From an uncultured Lachnospiraceae bacterium (GTDB lineage: Bacteria > Bacillota > Clostridia > Lachnospirales > Lachnospiraceae), in assembly GCA_946403625.1 (NCBI GenBank), contig CAMJAP010000018.1, positions 1 to 41,326 on the forward strand: a stretch of DNA of 41,326 bases. The letters are read 5' to 3'. A program made the position numbers and the translations under genes. Below, one piece after another: positions 23,443 to 32,335 of this stretch (positions within the stretch are counted from its first letter, which is position 1; each line of letters opens with the position of its first letter). The notes below the pieces were generated by a model. The model saw nothing but the letters and a program-made list of their open reading frames with translations. It did not search any database and had not been told where the DNA came from.

Positions 23443-24489
23443 TCATCCGATCTCACTTAATGCCACTTCTCTCTTTTCCGCATCCGCTTTCTTGATCGCC
23501 ATTGCCATACGCAGGGTATCGATACCGTTCTGCAATCCGATCTTCACCTCGCGGCCGTTGCGTATCGCTGCAAGAAAATCTTCCAGTTCCTGTATGAACA
23601 TTCCGTTTCTGGCAAACTCCGGAAACTCTCCGGACTTGATCCGCTCATCGCCCAGCCAGATCGCATACTCGGTACTGTTTAAGTCTGCCTCCAGCCGTCC
23701 GCCGTCACCGACGATCTTGAAACGATGTACCGGCGGGTACTGCAAAAAGTCCGTATGGGTATAGATAGGAAAACTCTTCTCCCCTTCGCCGCAACGGAAT
23801 ACGGCCGATGCGCTTTCCTCCACATCGATCTCCAGACCGCTCTGCTTCTGCAGCACTGCAGTTACGCTCTGCGGCACACCAAAGATCCACTGCAGGATAT
23901 CCAGATCGTGCATCTGCAGATTCAGCACCGGACCGCCGCCCATCACACTCTGCGCCATATAGGTGCCGCGGTAATCCTCATAACGATGCATCGTAGTCAG
24001 TCGCTCGGAAAACTCCGCTTCTACATAAACGATCTTTCCCAGCATACCGCTTTCCACGGTTTCCTTCATCACTTCCACGCACGGATGGTAACGGTTCTGA
24101 AAGCCCATAAATACGGACAGTTTCTTTTCCGCAACCAGTGCCTTCAGCTCTTCCACACCTTCCATATCCGATGCCAGCGGTTTTTCGATCAGCAGATGAC
24201 ATCCTGCCTTGGCCGCCTGCAGCGCACACTCCATATGCTTCGATGTGATATTGGTGATAAACGCGATCTCCGGTTTTTGCGCCAGCGCTTCTTCCAAACT
24301 CGTATAGGATGTGATTCCGTATTCCTGCTCCAGATCCACGCCTTCCCGGATCTGCAGTTTGTCGGTAAAGGTGGTCTTGGCACCGCGCACACGATAGGCC
24401 AGCAGTTCTGCCTCATCCCCCAGTACCTGTCGGATATTGCGCACATGCCGCTGTCCGATGCTGCCCAGACCGATCATCAAAATCTTCAT
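23443..24489 (-). CDS. Gfo/Idh/MocA-family oxidoreductase
   Basis: 348 residues. N-terminal NAD-binding GLGSIGQRHVRN (6-17), then the family marker LIEKPLASD near 97-105 with the catalytic-pocket Lys, and a C-terminal alpha/beta domain with ...MHRYEDYRGTY and H residues that bind sugar. These enzymes oxidise or reduce sugar hydroxyls with NAD(P). Ribosome site CAGGGGAGAAG. It starts 18 bases after the cytidylyltransferase-like stop. By place and type it is like PtmF. Confidence 0.88.
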   Translation of the reverse strand: MKILMIGLGSIGQRHVRNIRQVLGDEAELLAYRVRGAKTTFTDKLQIREGVDLEQEYGITSYTSLEEALAQKPEIAFITNITSKHMECALQAAKAGCHLLIEKPLASDMEGVEELKALVAEKKLSVFMGFQNRYHPCVEVMKETVESGMLGKIVYVEAEFSERLTTMHRYEDYRGTYMAQSVMGGGPVLNLQMHDLDILQWIFGVPQSVTAVLQKQSGLEIDVEESASAVFRCGEGEKSFPIYTHTDFLQYPPVHRFKIVGDGGRLEADLNSTEYAIWLGDERIKSGEFPEFARNGMFIQELEDFLAAIRNGREVKIGLQNGIDTLRMAMAIKKADAEKREVALSEIG

Positions 24490-24507
24490 AAATTCTTCTC
24501 CCCTGTA

Positions 24508-25293
24508 TCAAACGATTCCTGCTTCGTCCAGCGGTTTGTAATTGGCCCGCAGGTAGCGCAGCAGTTCCGTCTCGCGATTCTCCATATAAAACTCCAGATA
24601 TTCCAGATCCTTCTTGGCATCGATGTCGACCGATTCCTCCAGGATATAGGAGATCACCTTGTTACCGTGCATCAGATGATTGTTCATAATAAACTCGGTA
24701 CGCAGCAGATCCACATAGCCGTCCGGAACAAACACCGGTGAGAAATCCTGACGCGGATTGTTCGCTTCATCAATGGTCATGCCGTCTACAAAGCTGCGAT
24801 AATATCCGTCTTCACGCACACAGAACATCTTGTACGGCGGAAACACCTGCGGATGAGCGGAACGCAGGCTCGTTGCCTCCGGATCCGCCAGCATTTTTTC
24901 TGCTGCCGCATTCACGATATCCATCTCACGCAGCGGTGATGTGGGACGCAGATGCATAAAGAATTCCGGCAGCTTGCCTTCGTTTTCCGCAAGCCAGCCG
25001 ATCGCATGCTCCATAAATTCGATATCCGGTGAAGTATCCGTTGCAAACTCCGCCGGACGCAGAAACGGTGTCTCGGCTCCGTAATAGTTTGCAATCTTGG
25101 CATAATCCGCCGAATCCGTCGAAACCAGCACTCTGGAAACCTGCGGACACAGCGCTCCCGCTGCTGCCGCATACGCGATCAGGGGATACCCTTTCACGCA
25201 GCGGATATTCTTATTCTTTACGCCCTTGCTCCCCGCTCTCGCCGGAATAATAGCGTAGATCTCACCCTTTTGGATCATTTCTGTTGATGGCAT
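24508..25293 (-). CDS. Acylneuraminate cytidylyltransferase-like enzyme
   Basis: 261 residues. The N-terminal motif IPARAGSKGVKNKNIR and the following LIAYA, STDSADY, LRPTSPLR and acidic DKK-like stretches are those of CMP-sialic/legionaminic acid and related cytidylyltransferases (CTP + sugar acid to CMP-sugar + PPi). The start at 25293 has AAGGAGG at the right distance. It opens the operon with a promoter at 25328-25356. The substrate is not fixed by the sequence; no NeuB-type synthase was found within the window. Confidence 0.85.
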   Translation of the reverse strand: MPSTEMIQKGEIYAIIPARAGSKGVKNKNIRCVKGYPLIAYAAAAGALCPQVSRVLVSTDSADYAKIANYYGAETPFLRPAEFATDTSPDIEFMEHAIGWLAENEGKLPEFFMHLRPTSPLREMDIVNAAAEKMLADPEATSLRSAHPQVFPPYKMFCVREDGYYRSFVDGMTIDEANNPRQDFSPVFVPDGYVDLLRTEFIMNNHLMHGNKVISYILEESVDIDAKKDLEYLEFYMENRETELLRYLRANYKPLDEAGIV

Positions 25294-25327
25294 GATAAGC
25301 CTCCTTAAATATCAATAACTACCCTTT

Positions 25328-25356
25328 ATTTTACTGTTTTTTGGGGGGATTTTCAA
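25328..25356 (-). promoter_or_regulatory. Promoter of the sugar-nucleotide operon
   Basis: Minus strand TTGAAA (25351-25356), 17 bases, TAAAAT (25328-25333). Four to five of six bases match consensus in each box. The start would lie near 25321, 28 bases before the ATG. Confidence 0.75.
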
Positions 25357-25357
25357 T

Positions 25358-25383
25358 AAAAAAACGGCAGCTGTGAGCTACCG
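25358..25383 (-). terminator. Terminator of the BMP-to-methyltransferase operon
   Basis: CGGCAGCT/AGCTACCG type hairpin (25365-25383, one mismatch) followed on the minus strand by T7. It lies beyond the nested inverted repeat after the methyltransferase stop and overlaps the edge of the next promoter's upstream region. Confidence 0.85.
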
Positions 25384-25387
25384 CCAA

Positions 25388-25485
25388 GTCAGACAGGGGG
25401 ACGGTTCTTTTGTCTGACCAATCAACATCTACTTCACCCTCAAGCTGTCTCCGGTCAGACAACAAGAACCGTCCCCCTGTCTGAC
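25388..25485. repeat. REP-like nested inverted repeat
   Basis: Two arms (25388-25418 and 25454-25485), each beginning GTCAGACA and ending TGTCTGAC, inverted to each other around a 35-base centre. They share the central GGGGGACGGTTCTT. Each arm can itself fold. The right arm ends two bases before the methyltransferase stop codon. From memory, GGGGACGGTTCTT-type elements are widespread in Clostridia and linked to IS200/REP-type Y1 transposases; no transposase lies nearby. Confidence 0.8.
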
Positions 25486-25487
25486 CC

Positions 25488-26243
25488 TTATGCCTTTCCG
25501 TGTTCTTTTGCCAATATCCAGCCGCGTTCGGTTTTCTCCGTGATGGGGCCGTCGGCTTCCGCGTCACTGCTGCCGAGGTAGACCATCCCGGCGTCCGTGA
25601 TGGCTTTTTGCATCTGGGCTTCGATATAGCCGCGCTGCAGATGCGTCTCGTCGAAGCGGCGATACCGGCCGTCTTCCTCCTGCACATAGACCACCAGGTC
25701 GTATTCGTTAATCTGCTCTTCTTCCTGCCAGGTATTTTCCCAGATGAAGCTGCACTCCCCGCGATCTTCCGCGATCACGGTATTCCCGATCACATCCCGG
25801 TATTTGTGCACGGTATTGAAATCCAGGATCAGCAGCCCTTCCGGATCCAGATAGTTGTTCACCAGCCTAAAGACCTGCGTCAGTTCTTCTTCGTTTAAGA
25901 TATAATTGATGCTGTCGCAGACACAGATCACCGCCCGTACGGTACCATACAGTTCAAACTCCCGCATATCCTGACACAGGTAGAGGATGTCGTGACCGCT
26001 CTCCACCTTTTTCGCGTTTGCCACATCCAGCATCTCCGGGGAGAGGTCCACACCGATCATATCGTAGCCGGCTTCCGCCAGCAGTTCCGTCAGGGTTCCG
26101 GTGCCGCACCCCAGATCTAGGATCAGCCCGTCGTGGATCCCGTTCTCATGTAAAATACGGATGATGCGCTCCGCCCAATCCCGGTAGGGCACATCATCCA
26201 TCAGCATATCATAGACTTCTGCAAAATCCGTATAACTATCCAT
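25488..26243 (-). CDS. Class I SAM-dependent methyltransferase
   Basis: 251 residues from the ATG at 26243; a TTG-initiated longer form (to 26258) overlaps the upstream gene and is less likely. Motif I LDLGCGTGTLTELL near 43-56, then an acidic GVDLSPEM, and later CVCDSINYI and an aromatic/acidic insert. SAM-dependent methyl transfer to an unknown acceptor. The exporter stop ends only 4 bases before. It ends in the REP-like repeat. Confidence 0.85.
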   Translation of the reverse strand: MDSYTDFAEVYDMLMDDVPYRDWAERIIRILHENGIHDGLILDLGCGTGTLTELLAEAGYDMIGVDLSPEMLDVANAKKVESGHDILYLCQDMREFELYGTVRAVICVCDSINYILNEEELTQVFRLVNNYLDPEGLLILDFNTVHKYRDVIGNTVIAEDRGECSFIWENTWQEEEQINEYDLVVYVQEEDGRYRRFDETHLQRGYIEAQMQKAITDAGMVYLGSSDAEADGPITEKTERGWILAKEHGKA

Positions 26244-26247
26244 CTTC

Positions 26248-26769
26248 TTATCCGACAATCGCCATTAAGCCAAGAGCACTCGCCACACCCATGATCACGC
26301 CGGCCAAAGCCACACCGCAGATCACGGCCAGTATACTCTTCTTAAAATCCATCTCCAGCAGGCTGGCTGCCAGGGTTCCCGTCCACGCACCGGTTCCGGG
26401 CAGCGGGATACCGACAAACAAAAACAGGGCAAAGTACAATCCGCGGCCTGCTTTTTCCTGCAGTTTCAAACCGCCCTTGCGGCCTTTTTCCAGACAGAAG
26501 GTAAAGAATCCTCCGATCACCTTCTTATCCTTTCCCCATTCCAACACCTTTCTGGCAAAGAAATAAATGATCGGGACCGGGAGCATATTGCCGATTGCGA
26601 TGATGCAATAGGCCAATACCAGATTGAACTCCGGATTCATCTTGCTGAAAATGTGTGCGATCGGCACTGCACCTCGCAGCTCGATCAGCGGTACCATAGA
26701 TACGATAAAAATGCTCAGATACTGTGTTACGATATTTCCGCCAAAAGTCTGTACTAAAAAGTCTTTCAT
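26248..26769 (-). CDS. COG2426 small multidrug export protein (PF06695-like)
   Basis: 173 residues, four or five membrane helices, with the family's charged first loop (ELRGAVPIAH) and the conserved LPGTGAWTG motif near 124-132. This is a small membrane family thought to export small compounds, poorly characterised. Its ATG overlaps the hisC stop by four bases (ATGA), so it is translationally coupled. Confidence 0.85.
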   Translation of the reverse strand: MKDFLVQTFGGNIVTQYLSIFIVSMVPLIELRGAVPIAHIFSKMNPEFNLVLAYCIIAIGNMLPVPIIYFFARKVLEWGKDKKVIGGFFTFCLEKGRKGGLKLQEKAGRGLYFALFLFVGIPLPGTGAWTGTLAASLLEMDFKKSILAVICGVALAGVIMGVASALGLMAIVG

Positions 26770-27818
26770 CCGAGCAGTTCCTCCAATGCATCGATCAGTA
26801 TTTTTGCCTCTTCGTCCGTACCTACGGAAATACGCAGGTAGTTATCGATCCTGGGCAGTTTGAAATAACGCACAAAGATCTGCTTGCTTCTTAAATACAG
26901 AAAGATCTCTTCCGCCGACTTGTCCTTGTGTGTCGCAAAGACGAAATTGCTCTTGGAATCCGGGAAGGAAAATCCGAGGCGCTTCAGTTCCGTCTTCATC
27001 CACTCGCGGGTCTTGATCACCTTTGCCAGGGTATCCTTAAAATACGCATCGTCCAGCACTGCTTCACGTCCGAGCAGCAGGGACGGCATATTCATTGTGT
27101 AGGAGTTCACGGAGAACTTCACATCGTTCAGATACTTGATCAGCTTCGGATTACCGATGGCAAAGCCCACACGCAGTCCGGCCAGTGCACGGGACTTGGA
27201 ATAGGTGCGGATCACCAGCAGGTTCTCGTATTTATCCACCAGCGGCAGTGCGCTTTCTCCGCCGAAATCCACATAGGCTTCATCCACCATCACCACGCTG
27301 TCGGGATTCGCCTGGATGATCTCTTCCACCAGAGACAACGGCTCCTCCACACCGGTCGGTGCATTCGGATTTGGGAAGATGATACCGCCGTTTTCCTTTT
27401 TGTAATCCGCTGCAACCATACGGAAGTTTTCATCCAGCGGCTGGGTCTCATACGGGATACCGTACACATCCGCCCATACCGGATAGAAGGAATAGGTCAC
27501 ATCCGGGAACAGGATCTTCTTACCGCTGTGGAAAAAGGTCAGAAATGCCATCGCGATGACATCGTCCGAGCCCACGCCCACAAACACCTGCTCCGGCGAT
27601 ACTTTGTAATACTCTGCCAAGGTATCGGTCAGGATCCGTGCATCCGCCTGCGGATACAAACGCAGGTCCTGGTACGGCATTTCTTTCAGCATCTTCTGTA
27701 CGCCCGGTGCCGGCGGATACGGGCACTCATTGGTATTGAGCTTTACCATCTTATCAAACTTCGGCTGCTCCCCCGGCGTATACGGAACTACTTTTCGTAC
27801 ATTATCTTCCCAACTCAT
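26766..27818 (-). CDS. hisC: Histidinol-phosphate aminotransferase
   Basis: 350 residues of the class-I/II PLP aminotransferase fold. NPNAPTG (150-156), DEAYVDF (179-185), the PLP lysine in TYSKSRALAG (K208) and an Arg-rich C-terminal tail are all present, matching HisC (histidinol-phosphate plus 2-oxoglutarate to imidazole-acetol-phosphate). No other histidine gene is near, so it could also serve aromatic amino acids. GAGGGG before the ATG. It lies 26 bases after the metallophosphoesterase. Confidence 0.85.
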   Translation of the reverse strand: MSWEDNVRKVVPYTPGEQPKFDKMVKLNTNECPYPPAPGVQKMLKEMPYQDLRLYPQADARILTDTLAEYYKVSPEQVFVGVGSDDVIAMAFLTFFHSGKKILFPDVTYSFYPVWADVYGIPYETQPLDENFRMVAADYKKENGGIIFPNPNAPTGVEEPLSLVEEIIQANPDSVVMVDEAYVDFGGESALPLVDKYENLLVIRTYSKSRALAGLRVGFAIGNPKLIKYLNDVKFSVNSYTMNMPSLLLGREAVLDDAYFKDTLAKVIKTREWMKTELKRLGFSFPDSKSNFVFATHKDKSAEEIFLYLRSKQIFVRYFKLPRIDNYLRISVGTDEEAKILIDALEELLG

Positions 27819-27844
27819 AGTTCTTTCCCCTCTTCATTATTATT

Positions 27845-28570
27845 TTATTCGTTCTTTTCGGAAGCCTTTGCTTTTGCTTCCTCTTCCGCCTTCTTCTTGG
27901 CGTATTCTCTTACAAAATCCGGTGTGAAATCGTATCCCGGCTTTCGTTCCAGTTTCGGAAACTCTTTTGCGTACTCCGTCTCATACTCAAAGATGTAACT
28001 CTCATAACCGTTGATGATCAGAGTATCGCGGTATCGTTTGAGTCTTGTGTACTCCCTGGAATAATTGGGATGCACATGCCCGTGCAGATAATACTTCGGG
28101 CGATACTCATCCAGCACTCTTGCCAATGCGCGGAATCCCTGATGCGGACGGTCTTTCCCGTCGCCGATGTTTTCCGCCGGCGCGTGGCTCACCAGGATAT
28201 CGATCCCGCCGTGCACCTGGATGTTAAAAAACATTCTCCGCACACGGGCATCCATCTCATGCTGTTCGTACTGGAACATTCCGGGACGGTAGCGCAGACT
28301 GCCGCCCAGCCCCAGGATGCGGACACCCTCATAAACAATGATACGGTCGTCCAGACATTCACAGCCCAGCGGCGGCTTTTTTTCATATTTTTCATCATGA
28401 TTGCCATGCACATAATACACCGGTGCATGCGTAAATGTGGCCAAAAACGAAAGATAGGCAGGGTCCAGATCTCCGATCGATATGATCAGATCGATCCCTT
28501 CCAGTTTCTCGGGCTGATAGTAATCCCAGAGAGATTTCGATTCTTTGTCCCCGATCGTCAGGATGCGCAT
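27845..28570 (-). CDS. Metallophosphoesterase
   Basis: 241 residues: GDLD 33-36, GNHDE 56-60, SHAPAE and HGHVH give most metal ligands of a calcineurin-like phosphoesterase. The first motif, usually D-x-H, is D-K-E (8-10) here, so metal binding differs from the classic pattern. C-terminus is highly charged (Lys/Glu-rich). Substrate unknown. It lies between the ParB-like/BMP gene and hisC with 34- and 26-base gaps, in one operon. Confidence 0.82.
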   Translation of the reverse strand: MRILTIGDKESKSLWDYYQPEKLEGIDLIISIGDLDPAYLSFLATFTHAPVYYVHGNHDEKYEKKPPLGCECLDDRIIVYEGVRILGLGGSLRYRPGMFQYEQHEMDARVRRMFFNIQVHGGIDILVSHAPAENIGDGKDRPHQGFRALARVLDEYRPKYYLHGHVHPNYSREYTRLKRYRDTLIINGYESYIFEYETEYAKEFPKLERKPGYDFTPDFVREYAKKKAEEEAKAKASEKNE

Positions 28571-28604
28571 CTTCTATTCTGCTGCCCCCTTAGTGCCTTG
28601 TATT

Positions 28605-30524
28605 TTAAATATGTTCCGGATCCTTTACGCCCTGTAATTTCACCAGCTGTACGGCCTCTTCCTTCAGTTCCGAGATGTCCGGAATGTAGCCTTCGATGTT
28701 TTCCGCGAGCCAGTCGATCTGCACGGCTTCCTTGGCCGACAGTTCCTGTCCGTCTTCGCATTTCAGATTTCCGTCCTGATCGTACACCGGTCCGGTAAAC
28801 GGATTGATGTTCATCTCACGGATACCGGAGCGAAGGTTACGCAGCAGACGTATCGGTCCGGCCGGCAGGTTTCTGGAATAGATCACGTCGATCGCTCCCG
28901 AGGACATACCCCAGAAGTAATTGAGTGCCTGATCTCCGAAGACCGTCTCGTCATTCTTGTAACCGCCCTTTAAGATGGAGCGGATGATCTCTTCATACAG
29001 CTTGCCCCAGTGACGCACCGGCATCGCCAGATTGACATGCGTATTTTCCTTATAATTCATCTCGTACAGACCGAATTCACGGTTGCCGCTCATGGTCGCG
29101 TTCATATCACGTCCGGAGATCAGCGTTACATTTTTCTTTTCCATCTCCGCCATCGCGTCGTGATCCTTGAGCATCGACCAGTCCAGATAGACTTTTGCTT
29201 CGGGATTGGTCATCTGTACGCCCATGGCAAAGGCGTTGATCTCGGCCGTCGTACCATGGATCGGATAATCCGAGATATAACCGATATTTCCGTTCGTCTT
29301 CATCGCGCCTGCGATCGCCCCGATAATGAACTTGGCCTCATACATACGCAAGTAATAGGAACGGATCGTCTTGTGCCCCATATTCATCGAGCAGTTTAAG
29401 ATCGTTACTTCCGGATGCTTCAGCGCAGAACGCAATGCCGGCGCCATCAACTTGGGCGAGGTCGCAAAGATGATACGGTTTCCGGCATCCACAGCCGCGT
29501 CAAACACTTCATCGGCCGCATCCGCTTCCACCCGGTCAAAGGTCGATACCGAGATCCGGTCGCCAAAGGTATCTTCCACATAGCTGCGCCCCAGTTCATG
29601 CCCGTAGGTCCATGCCGACTGCTCGGCACTCTTGTCGTGGATAAAGGCGATCTTCGTTGTGGAAGATCCGCCCGGCAGACGGCTCATCAGCGATGCCTTC
29701 TGTGACTCCGGTGTCGGATTGAGCACCAGCGTCATCTCATCGCCGTTATCATAGTTGACGAGCTCCGTCCACAGCAGCGCGATATCCTTGCGGATCTCGT
29801 TCTGGCTGCGCGTGATCGCATCTTCATAATCGTAGATGCTCAGATATACACAAGCGGCATCCCCGGCCGTGATACTCAGTTTCGTACCGGCTTTTGCCAC
29901 AAACTCTTTTTCAAAGAAAGTAAAGAATGCACGGAAATCCAGTTCCTGATCTTTCGTCCATTTTTCCGCGCCTTCGTAGGTCAGATTGAGCAGCCGCTTA
30001 AAGTTGCCCTCTCTGGACATATACAGGTAGTTGACCCCCGTGACCTCGTAGAAATCCATAAACTCATAGTAGATCTTGTTTTCCACGCTGTCATTGCGCT
30101 TGGGGATCATACGCGTTACATGGGCTTCGATACTTACGGCATCCATAAATTTCGAAACCGAAACGCGCTTATTTCCTTCCATAACATAGAAGCGGTTATG
30201 GAACTCATACGCGATGATCGGGTCCCGCAGCCCGTCTTCCTCCAGATCGTCATAGAGCTGCGCCCATTTTCTTGCAAACTCGGAATTCATTTCCAGGATT
30301 GGCATAAAATTCCGCGCAAATGCCGTGGTCCGTCCCGCGCTGTAGGTTCCCACGATGGATTTGATTGGGATCTGCACCAGTCCCAGCGGAACCTGCGCCT
30401 CGATCTCCACATGGGAGACGATATCATCCAATACCGGCAGATAAGGATACCAGCCTTTGGCTACGCAGTACTTGTACTCCTTATCCCCCATCCTTAATGC
30501 TTTTGAATACTCTGCAAACGACAT
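28605..30524 (-). CDS. ParB-like (sulfiredoxin-fold) / BMP-family binding-protein fusion
   Basis: 639 residues from the ATG at 30524, which has GGAGAGGG before it; the longer frame to 30572 starts almost on the predicted transcription start. The first third carries a ParB/Srx-like domain: PIKSIVGTYSAGRT and FYVMEGNKRVSVSKF (EGNKRVSV near 116-123, a nucleotide-contact motif in this fold). The part from about 300 to 580 resembles BMP/Med (PnrA) substrate-binding lipoproteins: KIAFIHDKSA, IIFATSP, GNIGYISDYPIHG and the GAIAGA helix. There is no signal peptide or lipobox, so unlike PnrA it should stay in the cytoplasm and could bind a nucleoside and use or sense it. It heads the operon. Confidence 0.8.
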   Translation of the reverse strand: MSFAEYSKALRMGDKEYKYCVAKGWYPYLPVLDDIVSHVEIEAQVPLGLVQIPIKSIVGTYSAGRTTAFARNFMPILEMNSEFARKWAQLYDDLEEDGLRDPIIAYEFHNRFYVMEGNKRVSVSKFMDAVSIEAHVTRMIPKRNDSVENKIYYEFMDFYEVTGVNYLYMSREGNFKRLLNLTYEGAEKWTKDQELDFRAFFTFFEKEFVAKAGTKLSITAGDAACVYLSIYDYEDAITRSQNEIRKDIALLWTELVNYDNGDEMTLVLNPTPESQKASLMSRLPGGSSTTKIAFIHDKSAEQSAWTYGHELGRSYVEDTFGDRISVSTFDRVEADAADEVFDAAVDAGNRIIFATSPKLMAPALRSALKHPEVTILNCSMNMGHKTIRSYYLRMYEAKFIIGAIAGAMKTNGNIGYISDYPIHGTTAEINAFAMGVQMTNPEAKVYLDWSMLKDHDAMAEMEKKNVTLISGRDMNATMSGNREFGLYEMNYKENTHVNLAMPVRHWGKLYEEIIRSILKGGYKNDETVFGDQALNYFWGMSSGAIDVIYSRNLPAGPIRLLRNLRSGIREMNINPFTGPVYDQDGNLKCEDGQELSAKEAVQIDWLAENIEGYIPDISELKEEAVQLVKLQGVKDPEHI

Positions 30525-30589
30525 AACTTTTTCCCTCTCCCCCCGCTTTGTCTTACGGGTCTGTCTTCTCATTCTCCATATACAGGTTC

Positions 30590-30618
30590 ATTTTAAACCT
30601 GCCACCATCCATTGACAA
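30590..30618 (-). promoter_or_regulatory. Near-consensus promoter for the BMP operon
   Basis: Minus strand TTGTCA (30613-30618), 17 bases, TAAAAT (30590-30595). The predicted start is near 30583, about 60 bases before the ATG at 30524. A weak dyad (ACATTTTC/GAGAATGT, 30635-30651) upstream may end the HAD-CPBP transcript. Confidence 0.8.
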
Positions 30619-30667
30619 TGCGGAAATTGCTTAAACATTTTCGGAGAATGTCGGGATATAATTGTTA

Positions 30668-32224
30668 TTATGCACAAATATTAGCTGCACTTTTTGATAA
30701 TATCTTATAAAAAACGAAGCCGATCACCAGATAAACCAGGCTCAAATACGGATGACCGACCAGCTCCTGCGCCCTTTTCGGCAAAAATCCCAGCCAAAAG
30801 ATCACCGCATTGGCCGCCGCGTGAAAGAGATACGGTGCGGAAACACACTCTTCCCCCACCCGCAGCCACGCCAGCAGCAGGCCCATCAAAAAGGCATAGC
30901 CGCCCTGCAGGAGATTGCCGTGGAAAAATCCGAAGAATACCGCCGTGAGCACCACCGACACAACCGGCGCAAATACCCGGGAGATCCGGTTATACAAAAG
31001 CCAGCGAAAGATCAGTTCTTCCATTAACGGCGACGCAACAACAAACAACAGCGTCCCCACCACAAGCGGCGTCTGCGAATCGTAGCCGGCTTTTCCCATC
31101 ATTTCCGCCAGCTGCTCCTCATTCACAAAATAAGGCGCTAGCGCCATCACCAGCTGATTGATCAGAATATTCAGTCCAAGCGAAAAGAAGGCACCCAGTC
31201 CGGCGATCTGCAGACTGCGGATCGTCCTTCGGCTCTTACTTAAGGAAGTTTTCGGTTTCCAGGGGAAGGGTTCCCAGTTCCGATAAAAGAAATACAGCGC
31301 AACCACGGTTCCGGCATTGATCAGCACTCTGGCCCACAATTGGATCATCTGCAGATTGGCTTCCGCCCACGCCATCGTCCGCGGATCTTTGCTCTGCTTC
31401 AGCAGATCCACGATACTGACGCCCAAGAGGCTGATCACCTGGTTCAGCAAAAACCATACCGCAAAGGGTGCCAGCATATAGACGGCTTTCAGAAAGGAAT
31501 TGTCCGGTACCGGTTTGATCCGCACCGGCTCACTGTTTCCCGGCTTTTTCCCGCCCAGCAGCAGTTCTTCCAGTTCCTCCACGCTGCCGGCGATCGCGTC
31601 CGCACCGGCCTTCGCCAGCTCGCCCTTCTCCGCATAGCCATAGGACACTCCGATGCCGTCCACGCCTTCGCTCCGGGCACCTTCGATATCAAACTTCCGG
31701 TCCCCGACCATCGCCGTCTGTTCCCGCCGCTGCGCATCCGGCATTTTCTTACCATATCTGCCGTACAGCTGCTCCAGCGTTTCTTTTACAATCTCTTCCT
31801 TTTTGCTGCGGCGGCCATCCGGCTCACTGCCGACGATCACATCAAAGTATTTATACATCCCGAAATGCTTCAGGATCTTTTCCACAAATTCCTGCGGTTT
31901 CGAGGATGCCACCGCAAGTCTGGCCCCCTGCTGCCGGCAATGCGCCAGCATCCGGTCCACGCCCGGATAGGGAATGTTTTCTTTCCAGCCCACCTTAGCA
32001 AAGCGCTCGCGATAGTCCGTTACGGCCTGCTCGGTCTGCGCATCATCCATATGGTAAAACTCGCGAAAACTGTCTCGTAACGGCGGCCCGATAAACGGTG
32101 TCAGCTTGTCGATCTCCGGCGCCTCGATCCCCGCTTTTTGCAGTGCATGCTGCACCGACTTGCAGATCCCTTCCTTCGGATCTGTCAATGTTCCGTCCAG
32201 ATCAAACAAGATAAACCGATACAT
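30668..32224 (-). CDS. HAD-superfamily phosphatase fused to a CPBP-family intramembrane protease
   Basis: 518 residues from the ATG at 32224 (AGGGTGG ahead; open frame to 32284). Residues 1-225 are a HAD hydrolase of the phosphoglycolate-phosphatase type: FDLDGTLTD (6-14), VASSKP and GDRKFD (174-179). After a linker come about six to eight helices with the CPBP (Abi/CAAX protease) motifs EELIFR (402-407), FFHGN (433-437) and HAAAN (468-472), which make the Glu/His site. Both enzymes look intact. The phosphatase would be tethered to the membrane. There is a 90-base gap to the BMP promoter. Confidence 0.82.
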   Translation of the reverse strand: MYRFILFDLDGTLTDPKEGICKSVQHALQKAGIEAPEIDKLTPFIGPPLRDSFREFYHMDDAQTEQAVTDYRERFAKVGWKENIPYPGVDRMLAHCRQQGARLAVASSKPQEFVEKILKHFGMYKYFDVIVGSEPDGRRSKKEEIVKETLEQLYGRYGKKMPDAQRREQTAMVGDRKFDIEGARSEGVDGIGVSYGYAEKGELAKAGADAIAGSVEELEELLLGGKKPGNSEPVRIKPVPDNSFLKAVYMLAPFAVWFLLNQVISLLGVSIVDLLKQSKDPRTMAWAEANLQMIQLWARVLINAGTVVALYFFYRNWEPFPWKPKTSLSKSRRTIRSLQIAGLGAFFSLGLNILINQLVMALAPYFVNEEQLAEMMGKAGYDSQTPLVVGTLLFVVASPLMEELIFRWLLYNRISRVFAPVVSVVLTAVFFGFFHGNLLQGGYAFLMGLLLAWLRVGEECVSAPYLFHAAANAVIFWLGFLPKRAQELVGHPYLSLVYLVIGFVFYKILSKSAANICA

Positions 32225-32335
32225 TCTTCCCACCCTCAACCGTCTTCGCTTACTCTCTTCTACGCTTTCTTGACATTGTGCCATAAAAAAGCCATATTCG
32301 CAAGCCTGTATATAGGATCGCGGTTTTCGTGAGGC

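Noticed and set aside
25388-25485. Nested repeat as a terminator
   Set aside because: No T run after either arm; a real terminator lies beyond at 25358-25383.
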